DNA of 16,549 bases, taken from JAYZDB01 sp036338025. Its GTDB lineage: Bacteria > Planctomycetota > UBA1135 > UBA2386. The notes beneath the pieces were generated by a model. The model had not been told where the DNA came from. It worked only from the letters and a program-made list of their open reading frames with translations, and did no database searches. The position numbers and the translations under genes are program-made. The first letter of the stretch is position 1; the number at the start of each line of letters is the position of its first letter. Below are positions 1 through 7,392 of the stretch, piece after piece. The stretch is from NCBI GenBank assembly GCA_036338025.1, contig JAYZDB010000206.1, forward strand, positions 1 to 16,549, given 5' to 3'.

Positions 1-114
1 CCAATCGTCCGCGTCGCGGGCTTCGACACTCCGTTCCCGTACACCTTGGAAAACCTCTACATGCCCGATGTCCGGCGCATCACCAAAGGCATCCAGAAGA
101 CATTCAACTGGTAG
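1..114 (+). CDS. bkdAB: 2-oxoacid (branched-chain) dehydrogenase E1 component, beta subunit, C-terminal fragment
   Basis: The frame is open from the first base to a TAG at 112-114 and gives the last 37 residues of a protein that starts outside the window. The piece reads RVAGFDTPFPYTLENLYMPD and ends in TFNW. The 'G-x-DTPFP' stretch followed by a 'Y-x-PD' segment is typical of the C-terminal domain of transketolase-like E1-beta subunits, and it resembles branched-chain 2-oxoacid dehydrogenase beta more than pyruvate dehydrogenase beta. E1-beta forms the alpha2beta2 thiamine-diphosphate decarboxylase with E1-alpha, which here lies two genes downstream. The E2 gene begins 39 bp after the stop, so this gene is very probably co-transcribed with it. 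Substrate class is inferred from a short tail and from the neighbours; the family call is secure. Confidence 0.85.
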   Translation, partial: PIVRVAGFDTPFPYTLENLYMPDVRRITKGIQKTFNW

Positions 115-153
115 GAAAGCACCACAACCCAACGCTACCGAGCAAACAGAAAC

Positions 154-1452
154 ATGGCAGTCAAGGAATTCAAACTCCCGGATATCGGAGAGGGCATTGC
201 TGAAGGCGAAATCGTCCAGTGGATGGTGGAACCCGGGCAGGCCGTCCAGGAAGAGGATCCGTTCGTCGAAGTGATGACGGACAAGGCGACCGTCACCATC
301 ACGGTGCCCTGGAGCGGAACCATCGCAGAACTAAAGGCGGCAGCCGGTGACATCGTGCCGGTCGAATCCGTCATCGCAGTGATCGACACCGCCGGTGACG
401 CACCGGCGCCAGCAGCCGCCCCGGCCACGGAGGAGACGACGGCGACCCCAGCAGTAGCTGCAAAGACTGCCGCTCCCGCAGCCGTAGCCAGCCCTGTAGC
501 GCCTACTGCTGTTGCGTTCGAACAAGCCTCACCCGGCAAGGTCCTCGCTGCACCTGCCACTCGCAAACGCGCACGTGAGATGAGCATCGACTTGCACGCA
601 ATCGCGGGCACAGGGCCGAGCGGTCGCGTCACCAACGAGGACCTGCAAGCCTACGTCGATCGCGGGGGTGCCGTCGATTCGCCAGCCGCCGCAGCCACCA
701 TGGACACATCCAAGTCGTTCACGCCAGTTGCAATCGCAGCCGCCGGCACCGAAGAACGCGTGCCGTTCGTGGGCCTGCGCCGCAAGATCGCAGAAGCGAT
801 GGCGCGGTCGAAATACACCGCGACTCACTTTTCCTACGTCGATGACATCAACGTCACGGAACTCGTCAAGATACGCACGGAAGCCAAAGCGATGTACGCC
901 GACCAGGGTGTCAACATCACCTACCTGCCGTTCATCATGCAGGCAGCGGTCAAGGCGATGAAACAGTTCCCGACCATGAATTCGTCACTGGACGAGACCA
1001 CCAACGAACTGGTCGTCAAGCACTACTACAACTTCGGAATCGCGACCGACACCGACAACGGCCTGGTCGTGCCGGTCATCCGCGATGTCGACAAGAAGTC
1101 GATCGTGGAACTCGCCTTCGACATCCAAGAACTGGCCCGCAAGTCACGCGAAGGGTCCTTGGGCGTAGATGACCTACAAAATGGGACGTTCACGCTGACC
1201 AACGCTGGCAACATCGGTGGGTTGTTCGCAACTCCAGTGATCAACTTTCCGGAGGTCTCGATCATGGGAGTCCACAAGATCAAGAAGACCCCGGTTGTAA
1301 ACAACGAGGGAGAAGTCGTCGTCGGAGACGTGATGTATCTCTCGCTGAGCATCGATCACCGCATCGTCGATGGTGCGACCGGTGCTCGTTGGATGAATGT
1401 CGTAAAGGACCTCCTTGAGACCCCTCAGCGGCTGCTGCTGGGGTCCCTCTAG
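154..1452 (+). CDS. bkdB: Dihydrolipoamide acyltransferase (E2) of a branched-chain-type 2-oxoacid dehydrogenase complex
   Basis: This 432-residue cytoplasmic protein is the core of the complex and transfers the acyl group from E1 through lipoamide to CoA. Residues 1-78 form one lipoyl domain with the lipoylated lysine at K44 in VEVMTDKA. An Ala/Pro-rich flexible linker covers about 83-125. The peripheral-subunit-binding domain spans about 130-168 (APATRKRARE, then GPSGRV). The catalytic acyltransferase domain runs from about 200 to the end and carries the active-site DHRIVDG (H402, D406). A single lipoyl domain and this length are usual for bacterial bkd-type E2. No clear Shine-Dalgarno precedes the ATG, but it is the natural start because the lipoyl domain begins at once (MAVKEFKLPDIGEG). 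It lies between E1-beta and E1-alpha, an unusual order. A pyruvate-specific E2 cannot be excluded from this sequence alone. Confidence 0.93.
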   Translation: MAVKEFKLPDIGEGIAEGEIVQWMVEPGQAVQEEDPFVEVMTDKATVTITVPWSGTIAELKAAAGDIVPVESVIAVIDTAGDAPAPAAAPATEETTATPAVAAKTAAPAAVASPVAPTAVAFEQASPGKVLAAPATRKRAREMSIDLHAIAGTGPSGRVTNEDLQAYVDRGGAVDSPAAAATMDTSKSFTPVAIAAAGTEERVPFVGLRRKIAEAMARSKYTATHFSYVDDINVTELVKIRTEAKAMYADQGVNITYLPFIMQAAVKAMKQFPTMNSSLDETTNELVVKHYYNFGIATDTDNGLVVPVIRDVDKKSIVELAFDIQELARKSREGSLGVDDLQNGTFTLTNAGNIGGLFATPVINFPEVSIMGVHKIKKTPVVNNEGEVVVGDVMYLSLSIDHRIVDGATGARWMNVVKDLLETPQRLLLGSL

Positions 1453-1464
1453 GACTCCTGTCTG

Positions 1465-2649
1465 ATGGCAAAGAGCCCCAAGAAAAAGACGAGCAAACGG
1501 TCGAGCAAGGCGGCCAAGAGCAAGGTATCGGGTAGCAAAGCGTCCGGCCCGGCAGGGCTCCTGACCGTGCTCAAACCCGACGGTGGCGTTATCGCCGGCC
1601 GCGATCCGAACCTCCCCGAGGAGACCCTGCTCTACCTCTACGAACAGATGGTGCAGGTACGGGAGTTCGACCGACGCATGCTGATGCTGCAGCGTCAGGG
1701 TCGCATCGGCTTCTACGGCCCGATTCTCGGTCAGGAAGCCTCGACGATCGGCTCAATCGCCGCCACTGAAGACCGGGACTGGATCATCCCCGCGCTCCGC
1801 GAGGGCGCCGCTGCCATGATGCGCGGCCTGCCTCTGGACGTCGCGGTCGCCCAACTGATCGGCAACGAAATGGATCGGTGCAAAGGGCGGCAGATGCCTT
1901 GCCATTTCACCTACAGGGAGGGCAACTACATGGCGATGTCCTCAGTGATCGGCACCCAGATCTCTCACGCCGCCGGCGTAGCAATCGCTGCCAAGATCAA
2001 GGGCGATGACGTTGTCGTGCTCGGCTATATGGGTGACGGCGCGACCAGCGCCAACGACTTCCACGCGGGCATGAACTTCGCGGCCGTCTACAAGGCACCC
2101 TGCGTGATGATCTGCCAGAACAACCACTGGGCGATCTCGGTTCCCGTCAAGAACCAGATGGTCTCCGAGACCATCGCTATCAAGGGCGAGGCCTACGGCA
2201 TGCCGAGCATGCGGGTCGATGGCAACGACGTGCTCGCCGTCTACGTCGCCACCAGGGAAGCTGTCGAACGCGCACGGCGCGGCGAGGGCCCGACGTTTCT
2301 CGAACTCGTCACCTACCGGCGCCTAGGCCACTCCTCCTCGGATGACCCCTCGCGCTACCGCGATGAGGACGAGGTCGAAGCCTGGGAAAAACGCGATCCG
2401 GTCGATCGGTTCCGGCGCTACATGGAGAACAAGGGGATCTGGGATGCCGACAAGGAAGACGCCTTCAAGCAGGACATTGCCGATCGGGTCAACGCCGCCA
2501 TTACGACGGCGGAAAGCGCCAACCATCCACCTGCCGAATCTCTGATCACAGACGTGTTCGCCGATGTCCCCGACAATCTTCAGCGCCACTACGACGACAG
2601 CATCGCCAATAGCGGCATCATCGATTCGGATGGGCACTTCCCGCTCTAG
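1465..2649 (+). CDS. bkdAA: 2-oxoacid (branched-chain) dehydrogenase E1 component, alpha subunit
   Basis: This 394-residue thiamine-diphosphate enzyme subunit decarboxylates the 2-oxoacid and passes the acyl group to E2. The ThDP/Mg motif begins with GDGATS at 190-195 and closes with QNN at 218-220, at the standard spacing. RLGHSSSDDPSRYRD at 286-300 matches the loop that in mammalian branched-chain E1-alpha carries the regulatory serines (GHHSTSDDSSAYR). This favours a branched-chain role over pyruvate dehydrogenase. The ending, with a late 'DVFADVP' segment and a terminal HFPL, also fits the branched-chain type. About 28 N-terminal residues are very rich in Lys and Ser and precede the conserved fold. 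The gene starts 12 bp after E2, with only a weak AGGA 10 nt upstream. Its partner E1-beta is upstream of E2 rather than adjacent. Confidence 0.92.
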   Translation: MAKSPKKKTSKRSSKAAKSKVSGSKASGPAGLLTVLKPDGGVIAGRDPNLPEETLLYLYEQMVQVREFDRRMLMLQRQGRIGFYGPILGQEASTIGSIAATEDRDWIIPALREGAAAMMRGLPLDVAVAQLIGNEMDRCKGRQMPCHFTYREGNYMAMSSVIGTQISHAAGVAIAAKIKGDDVVVLGYMGDGATSANDFHAGMNFAAVYKAPCVMICQNNHWAISVPVKNQMVSETIAIKGEAYGMPSMRVDGNDVLAVYVATREAVERARRGEGPTFLELVTYRRLGHSSSDDPSRYRDEDEVEAWEKRDPVDRFRRYMENKGIWDADKEDAFKQDIADRVNAAITTAESANHPPAESLITDVFADVPDNLQRHYDDSIANSGIIDSDGHFPL

Positions 2650-2702
2650 AATCCCGGGCACGACCGAACCACACATAGAGCAGTTACCCAAGTTCCAAGA
2701 CC

Positions 2703-4139
2703 ATGACCTACGACGTCACCGTGATCGGAGCCGGCCCTGCCGGCTATGTGTGCGCCATCCGCTGCGCCCAACTCGGACTCAAAGCCGCCATCATCGAAAA
2801 AGAAGAACTCGGCGGCGTCTGTCTGAACGTAGGCTGCATCCCGAGCAAGGCGATGATCGTGGCCGCCCAGTTGATGCACAAGATCCGCAAAGCGGATGCG
2901 ATGGGAATCACCGTCAAGGGCATGGACCTCGACATCCAGAAACTCGTCGAGTGGAAGGATGGCATCGTCGGCAAGTTGACCGGCGGCGTCGGAGGCCTGC
3001 TCAAGGGTCACAAGGTCGACATCATCAAGGGTGACGCCAAGATGGCGAGCAAGACCAAGATCGCGGTCACAGACTCCAAGGGCAAGAAAGTCACTGTCGA
3101 AACCAAGAATACGGTCATCGCAACCGGTTCGACACCCATCGAAATTCCCGGCTTCGCATTCGACGGACAGTCCGTGTGGAGTTCAACCGAGGCCCTAAGG
3201 CCAACGGAAATCCCGAAGCGCATGCTGGTGATAGGCGGCGGGGTGATCGGACTGGAGTTGGGTCTCGTCTACCACAAGATCGGGACTACGGTCACCGTCG
3301 TCGAGTTCATGGATCGGGTGCTACCCGGAATGGACGCTGAGATTTCCAAGGAGATGGGCCGCTCACTCAAGAAGAAGAAGATCAAGACCCACCTCAGTTC
3401 GAAGGCCAAGTCCTACAAGAAGACCAAGAAGGGTCTGGCCGTCACGGTGGAGATCAAGGGCAAGGACGAGATCATTGAGTGCGATGTGATCTTGTCTTCT
3501 GTCGGACGCTTCCCGAACGGCAAGGGACTCGGACTCGAAGCAATCGGCGTAGATGTCGATGACCGAGGTTTCCTCACCGTCAATGCACAGCGCATGACGA
3601 ACGTCTCAGGCATCTACGCAATCGGCGACGTCGCCGGCCAACCGATGCTAGCACACAAGGGCAGCCACGAAGGTCTGGCCGCGGCAGCCGCGATCGCGGG
3701 TGACAAGGGTGCCGCCTATGATCCGGCCTGCGTTCCGAGCGTGGTGTTTACTGACCCAGAGGTCGCGAGCGTCGGCCTGACAGCTGAAGAGGCCAAGGCC
3801 GCCGGGTTCGAACCAGTGGAGGGCAAGTTCCCGTTTGCCGCCTCAGGTCGCGCAATGTCACTGATGGAAACCGAGGGCTGGGTGAAGGTTGTCGCAGACA
3901 AGAAGACCGACAAACTGCTCGGCATGCACATGATCGGCCCGGAAGTTACCGAGCTCATTGCAGAGGGTGGCCTGGCGATCGAGATGGGCGCCACCGTCGG
4001 GGACATCGCTTCAACAATCCACGGCCATCCGACCCTGCCCGAAGCGATCATGGAAGCGAGTGAGTCCGTGCACAACATGGCGGTACACATCTTCCAGACT
4101 CCCAAGAAGAAGTCTGGCTCGTCGAAAACCGACCGCTAA
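2703..4139 (+). CDS. lpdA: Dihydrolipoamide dehydrogenase (E3)
   Basis: This 478-residue flavoenzyme reoxidises the dihydrolipoyl group of E2 with NAD+. Visible elements, in order: the FAD-binding GAGPAGY (9-15); the redox-active disulfide GGVCLNVGC (C40 and C45); the NAD-binding GGGVIGLELG (178-187); the second FAD motif YAIGDVAG (305-312); and the C-terminal HGHPTLPEA with the catalytic His/Glu pair (H442, E447). Length is normal for the family. Residues 223-243 are unusually lysine-rich, and the C-terminus (PKKKSGSSKTDR) is basic and probably disordered. It lies 53 bp after E1-alpha, completing an E1-beta/E2/E1-alpha/E3 operon. The ATG at 2703 sits directly before the Rossmann fold, so the start is well supported although no strong Shine-Dalgarno is seen. 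A dedicated and a general-purpose lpd would look alike. Confidence 0.96.
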   Translation: MTYDVTVIGAGPAGYVCAIRCAQLGLKAAIIEKEELGGVCLNVGCIPSKAMIVAAQLMHKIRKADAMGITVKGMDLDIQKLVEWKDGIVGKLTGGVGGLLKGHKVDIIKGDAKMASKTKIAVTDSKGKKVTVETKNTVIATGSTPIEIPGFAFDGQSVWSSTEALRPTEIPKRMLVIGGGVIGLELGLVYHKIGTTVTVVEFMDRVLPGMDAEISKEMGRSLKKKKIKTHLSSKAKSYKKTKKGLAVTVEIKGKDEIIECDVILSSVGRFPNGKGLGLEAIGVDVDDRGFLTVNAQRMTNVSGIYAIGDVAGQPMLAHKGSHEGLAAAAAIAGDKGAAYDPACVPSVVFTDPEVASVGLTAEEAKAAGFEPVEGKFPFAASGRAMSLMETEGWVKVVADKKTDKLLGMHMIGPEVTELIAEGGLAIEMGATVGDIASTIHGHPTLPEAIMEASESVHNMAVHIFQTPKKKSGSSKTDR

Positions 4140-4150
4140 TACCGGAACAC

Positions 4151-5671
4151 ATGATGTCCAGCGCATCTAATCCGGCACCCAGGGCCAGGGCCGAGATGCC
4201 CTGGATGTTGATCACCTTGGCGGTCGCGGCCGCGCTCAGGAGCGTGGCGATCTTCGATGCATTCTGGCTCGATGAGATCTGGTCATGGGCATGGGCACAC
4301 CATCCCTTGATCTACGTCGAGAATCTCGCAGCTCTAAAGATCGAGTCGGCCCTCGATATCTTCACGAAGCTACGCCACGACAACAACCACCAGTTGATCA
4401 CGCTGTGGATGTACCTGGTCGGCGACCTCGACCAATGGTCCATCTACCGCTTGCCGTCCATGCTGGCGGGACTGGGAACCGTCTGGCTGGTGATGGAGCG
4501 TGGGCGCGGATGGGCGGGCGTGGTACTCCCCGGTGGACTGTTCGCAACCTCGTATCTCATGATGGTCTTCTCCACGGAAGCGCGTGGCTACGGCCTCGCG
4601 ATCTTCTTCGCACTGCTGGGGTACCGCTTCCTAGAACGAAGACTGCGGGCAGAGTCCCCTTGCTCCGCAAAGGACTCGATAATGTTCGCGGCCATCGTCG
4701 TGCTCGGAATGAGCTCCCACTTCATCTTCGCACACTTCTTCGCGGCAGCGGTCTTGTGGACTGTGGTGCATCCCTTGCGGAGCCAGGAGCCTGGCGGATC
4801 GATCGGGCGGTTGCTGCGGCTCCACGGGCTGCCGGTCCTCTACATCTCGATCCTGTACTTCGGCTTCATTCGCGGTATGCAATTCGGCGGCGGGACTGGC
4901 GCAGGGATCGGCGACACACTGCGCGATGTCATGGCATGGACGTCAGGAGGGCCAAACCTCTGGTGGGGTGCAGCGCTGGGTGGGGCAATCCTCGTCGGGC
5001 TGGCAATGCACGGCGCCGGACGGGTTCCCAACGCTCACAATCTGGTATTCCTGGTTGGCGCCAGTCTGATCGGACCAGCGCTACCACTGCTGCTCCGATC
5101 CCTGCAAGCCGAGGATATGACCTCGCTTCTCTACCCGCGTTACTTCTTGATCGCGGTGACCTTCGTCCTGCTGTTCGCCAGTCGGGGACTGCTCCGACTA
5201 TTTGAAGCCAGCGGAACTCGTCACGCCGTAGCCCTCGTGATCACTGTAGTCTTAGTGATCGGGAATTCGGTGCGCATCGCCCGGTTCCTGCAACATGGGC
5301 GCGGAACCTACGCCGAGGCTGTCACCTTCATGAGCAAGAACTCCATCGACTCTGCAGGTCAGTTGGTGGACTTCTCGGTCGGGTCTCCCGTCTCCGTCCG
5401 CTCCAAGATGACGATGCTCTACTACCGGCGATTCCTACCGGCGGGTCAACGGGTCGGCTGGGTCGACAAACCCGAGGTTCACCCAGTCGCCAGCGCACCG
5501 AGGTGGCTCGCAATCCCGGATCCGTGGTTTGCGGAACGCCCGGCCAAAGACCGGCACACCGCCAAACAGATGCTTCAACTACCCAGCGGTGCCTTGTATC
5601 GGTTCGCCGACGAATACCCCTTCTACGGACCCTCCGGATTCCGCTGGCAGATCTACGGCCGAGTCCGGTAG
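4151..5671 (+). CDS. Polytopic membrane glycosyltransferase, GT39/ArnT-like (GT-C fold)
   Basis: This 506-residue integral membrane protein has many hydrophobic segments across about residues 18-370, then a soluble C-terminal region of roughly 130 residues. Just after the first membrane segment it has FWLDEIWSW with the acidic pair D41-E42, the position and type of motif used by GT-C enzymes in the first extracytoplasmic loop. HDNNHQL, YRLPSMLAG and STEARGYGL follow, all features I associate with the PMT/ArnT superfamily. Such enzymes transfer sugars from polyprenyl-phosphate donors to lipid or protein acceptors on the outer face of the membrane. The donor and acceptor here cannot be deduced. 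The gene begins with tandem ATGs (4151, 4154) 11 bp after the lpd stop, so it may be read through from the dehydrogenase operon. No functional link to that pathway is evident. Confidence 0.82.
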   Translation: MMSSASNPAPRARAEMPWMLITLAVAAALRSVAIFDAFWLDEIWSWAWAHHPLIYVENLAALKIESALDIFTKLRHDNNHQLITLWMYLVGDLDQWSIYRLPSMLAGLGTVWLVMERGRGWAGVVLPGGLFATSYLMMVFSTEARGYGLAIFFALLGYRFLERRLRAESPCSAKDSIMFAAIVVLGMSSHFIFAHFFAAAVLWTVVHPLRSQEPGGSIGRLLRLHGLPVLYISILYFGFIRGMQFGGGTGAGIGDTLRDVMAWTSGGPNLWWGAALGGAILVGLAMHGAGRVPNAHNLVFLVGASLIGPALPLLLRSLQAEDMTSLLYPRYFLIAVTFVLLFASRGLLRLFEASGTRHAVALVITVVLVIGNSVRIARFLQHGRGTYAEAVTFMSKNSIDSAGQLVDFSVGSPVSVRSKMTMLYYRRFLPAGQRVGWVDKPEVHPVASAPRWLAIPDPWFAERPAKDRHTAKQMLQLPSGALYRFADEYPFYGPSGFRWQIYGRVR

Positions 5672-5683
5672 CGCCAATGCGCT
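5670..5683. terminator. Small hairpin in the convergent gap (weak terminator candidate)
   Basis: AGCGC and GCGCT form a perfect 5-bp stem around the loop CAAT. The stem overlaps the stop codon of the membrane glycosyltransferase and fills most of the 19-bp gap before the methyltransferase stop on the other strand. There is no T-tract on either side, so it is not a classical intrinsic terminator. It is placed where a bidirectional terminator would be expected, but the stem is short enough to be chance. Confidence 0.25.
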
Positions 5684-5690
5684 GGCAACA

Positions 5691-6482
5691 TCAAGATGTA
5701 GATCTGCGGAGCAACCACAACGCGCCTACCAGCGGACCGGTAAGGACCTCGACCTCGACCGCTTGACGCGCGGCAAATTCACGAAGCAAGGATGCAGACT
5801 CAGGGTGTTGCTGCGACAACTCTTCGGCGCGCGAGACAATGGATGAGGTAACCCACTGGTAGTGGGCCACACTCTCCGGCCCATCAACAACCAACTCCTC
5901 CAGTACCTCATCCCCGTGCGCGGTCAACAGCCCAAGCGTCGTGATCCGGTCATAACAAAACGCCAAATCACCATCGGGTTCGGCGCCTTCCTTCAGATAC
6001 GCATCGTCGACAAGTATCAGTCCGCCGGGCGCGACGCATTCCCGCAACACGCCAACCGCCTCATCGAGGCGACCCAGAGCACCACCAAATGCATTCAGGC
6101 ACACGAAATCGTAATCACGTGACTGACGCACGGCGTCCTGGACATCTGCTTCGGTAAACAAACAGATCTCGGAGAGACCCATGTCCACTGCCCGCCGTTT
6201 TGCATGTTCGATGAAGGCTGGCATTCCATCGATGCCCTGCACCGAACAGCCAAACTTCTCGGCCAGCGCAAGGGCAACTGCCCCCTTCCCACAACCAAGA
6301 TCCAATACCCGTCCATCCCGAGGAATCGGTGTCTTGGCGAGGATGCGCAGAACCTCTTCCACCCTGACACCAAGTTCCTCAAGATCCTGAAACAGCGCCG
6401 GCAAATACGGCAACAACTCAGGCTCCGCGTCTAGCGACCAGGCCAGCTTCTCCTCGAATGTGGGCTCGCGTTCGTTCGACAC
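5691..6482 (-). CDS. Class I SAM-dependent methyltransferase
   Basis: This 263-residue soluble protein contains a Rossmann-like methyltransferase fold. Motif I is VLDLGCGKG at 59-67, which binds S-adenosylmethionine. An acidic residue after strand 2 (D85 in GIDGM) would contact the ribose. YDFVCLNAFGG (124-134) lies at motif IV, and PGGLILVDDAY (152-162) at the post-IV region. The ~50-residue N-terminal helical part and the C-terminal ~80 residues show no domain I recognise, so the acceptor is unknown. The start codon is GTG, chosen because it lies only 15 bp after the preceding lipoprotein stop and I see no better start before motif I. The pair is probably one transcription unit. The stop faces the glycosyltransferase stop across 19 bp. 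Confidence 0.85.
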   Translation of the reverse strand: MSNEREPTFEEKLAWSLDAEPELLPYLPALFQDLEELGVRVEEVLRILAKTPIPRDGRVLDLGCGKGAVALALAEKFGCSVQGIDGMPAFIEHAKRRAVDMGLSEICLFTEADVQDAVRQSRDYDFVCLNAFGGALGRLDEAVGVLRECVAPGGLILVDDAYLKEGAEPDGDLAFCYDRITTLGLLTAHGDEVLEELVVDGPESVAHYQWVTSSIVSRAEELSQQHPESASLLREFAARQAVEVEVLTGPLVGALWLLRRSTS

Positions 6483-6497
6483 GGCAAAGTTTATGAG

Positions 6498-7265
6498 TCA
6501 GCGCGGTAGTGGTTCACGAAGTCGCATCAGCCGAATGTCCTTGAAGGCGACCCGCATGCCCTTGTCGTGTATCTGGAGGCCAATGGCCCCGTGGTCTAGC
6601 CGACCCTGGCGAGCGTTGTCGGTGAATTCGGCGGCCAGCTTGCCGTTGATGAAAAAATGGAAGTGGTTTCCGCGAGCGAGAACCTGCAGGTGATTCCAAT
6701 CGCGTTTCCGGACATCGGCCAGTGCCAGTGCCTTGCTTGGATCAAGTTTGCTGGAGGTCGTAGACCCATCCTCCCGGATCACAAGCCGGGTTCCGCGGTG
6801 GCAGGGATGTTCCTTGCGCCTGGCGAAATGAAAATCCCATGCGCCGAGGATACGGGGGCCGATACCGACATGCCCGAGGTCAGCGTGGTAACCCTCAAAG
6901 GGTCGTTTCCCCGATGTATCCGGCTGCGCCCTGACCTCCACGCCGCTGTTTCCGTCGGTGAGCATGCGATAGCTCAACCGCAGGTCGAAGTCGGTGAGTT
7001 CAGGGTCCTTCCAGACGAGGTAAGCCAGTCGGTTTGCGCTGCCGTGGCCTGTAATCGCGCCATCCTGCACCGACCAGTCCGAGGCTGCCTGGGCTGGGAC
7101 AGCGTGCCATCCGTTGAGGGTCTTGCCATCGAAAATCGACACGAAGCCAGCTTGTTGGTTGCGATCGCTTGTCTCGGCGGTGACCTGAGAATCCGGTTGG
7201 AATCCGCAACCGCTTAGACCAAGACAAATCGCAACAAGCAGAGTGCAGATCAGTGGGGTTCGCAT
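6498..7265 (-). CDS. DUF1080 (3-keto-disaccharide hydrolase-type) lipoprotein
   Basis: This 255-residue protein starts with a lipoprotein signal peptide (MRTPLICTLLVAICLGLSGC) whose lipobox LSGC puts the lipidated cysteine at residue 20, so it should be membrane-anchored outside the cytoplasm. From about residue 42 it shows the DUF1080 pattern: FVSIFDGKTLNGW, then DWSVQDGAITGHG, then NSGVEVRAQP and a GYHADLGH segment. It closes with GAIGLQIHDKG and a final FKDIRLMRL strand. This concanavalin-like fold is known from 3-keto-disaccharide hydrolases and from many uncharacterised proteins that are abundant in Planctomycetota. A sugar-hydrolysing or sugar-binding role is inferred from family only. 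The methyltransferase gene follows at 15 bp. The ATG at 7265 is fixed by the signal peptide. Confidence 0.86.
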   Translation of the reverse strand: MRTPLICTLLVAICLGLSGCGFQPDSQVTAETSDRNQQAGFVSIFDGKTLNGWHAVPAQAASDWSVQDGAITGHGSANRLAYLVWKDPELTDFDLRLSYRMLTDGNSGVEVRAQPDTSGKRPFEGYHADLGHVGIGPRILGAWDFHFARRKEHPCHRGTRLVIREDGSTTSSKLDPSKALALADVRKRDWNHLQVLARGNHFHFFINGKLAAEFTDNARQGRLDHGAIGLQIHDKGMRVAFKDIRLMRLREPLPR

Positions 7266-7392
7266 GGATCACATTCGACCGGCCCGAAGCACCTGGACCG
7301 CCTCCGATTCTACCCGCCAGTTCGAGAGGAATGACGACACCAAAACCCAGGAATCGAACAACCGAAATCGGGCGGTGTTGCAGCCCTAGAGC

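Noticed and set aside
7266..7392. 127-bp gap between the RNA-binding protein stop and the DUF1080 lipoprotein start
   Set aside because: I looked for a terminator or promoter and found neither a convincing stem with a T-tract nor clear promoter boxes.
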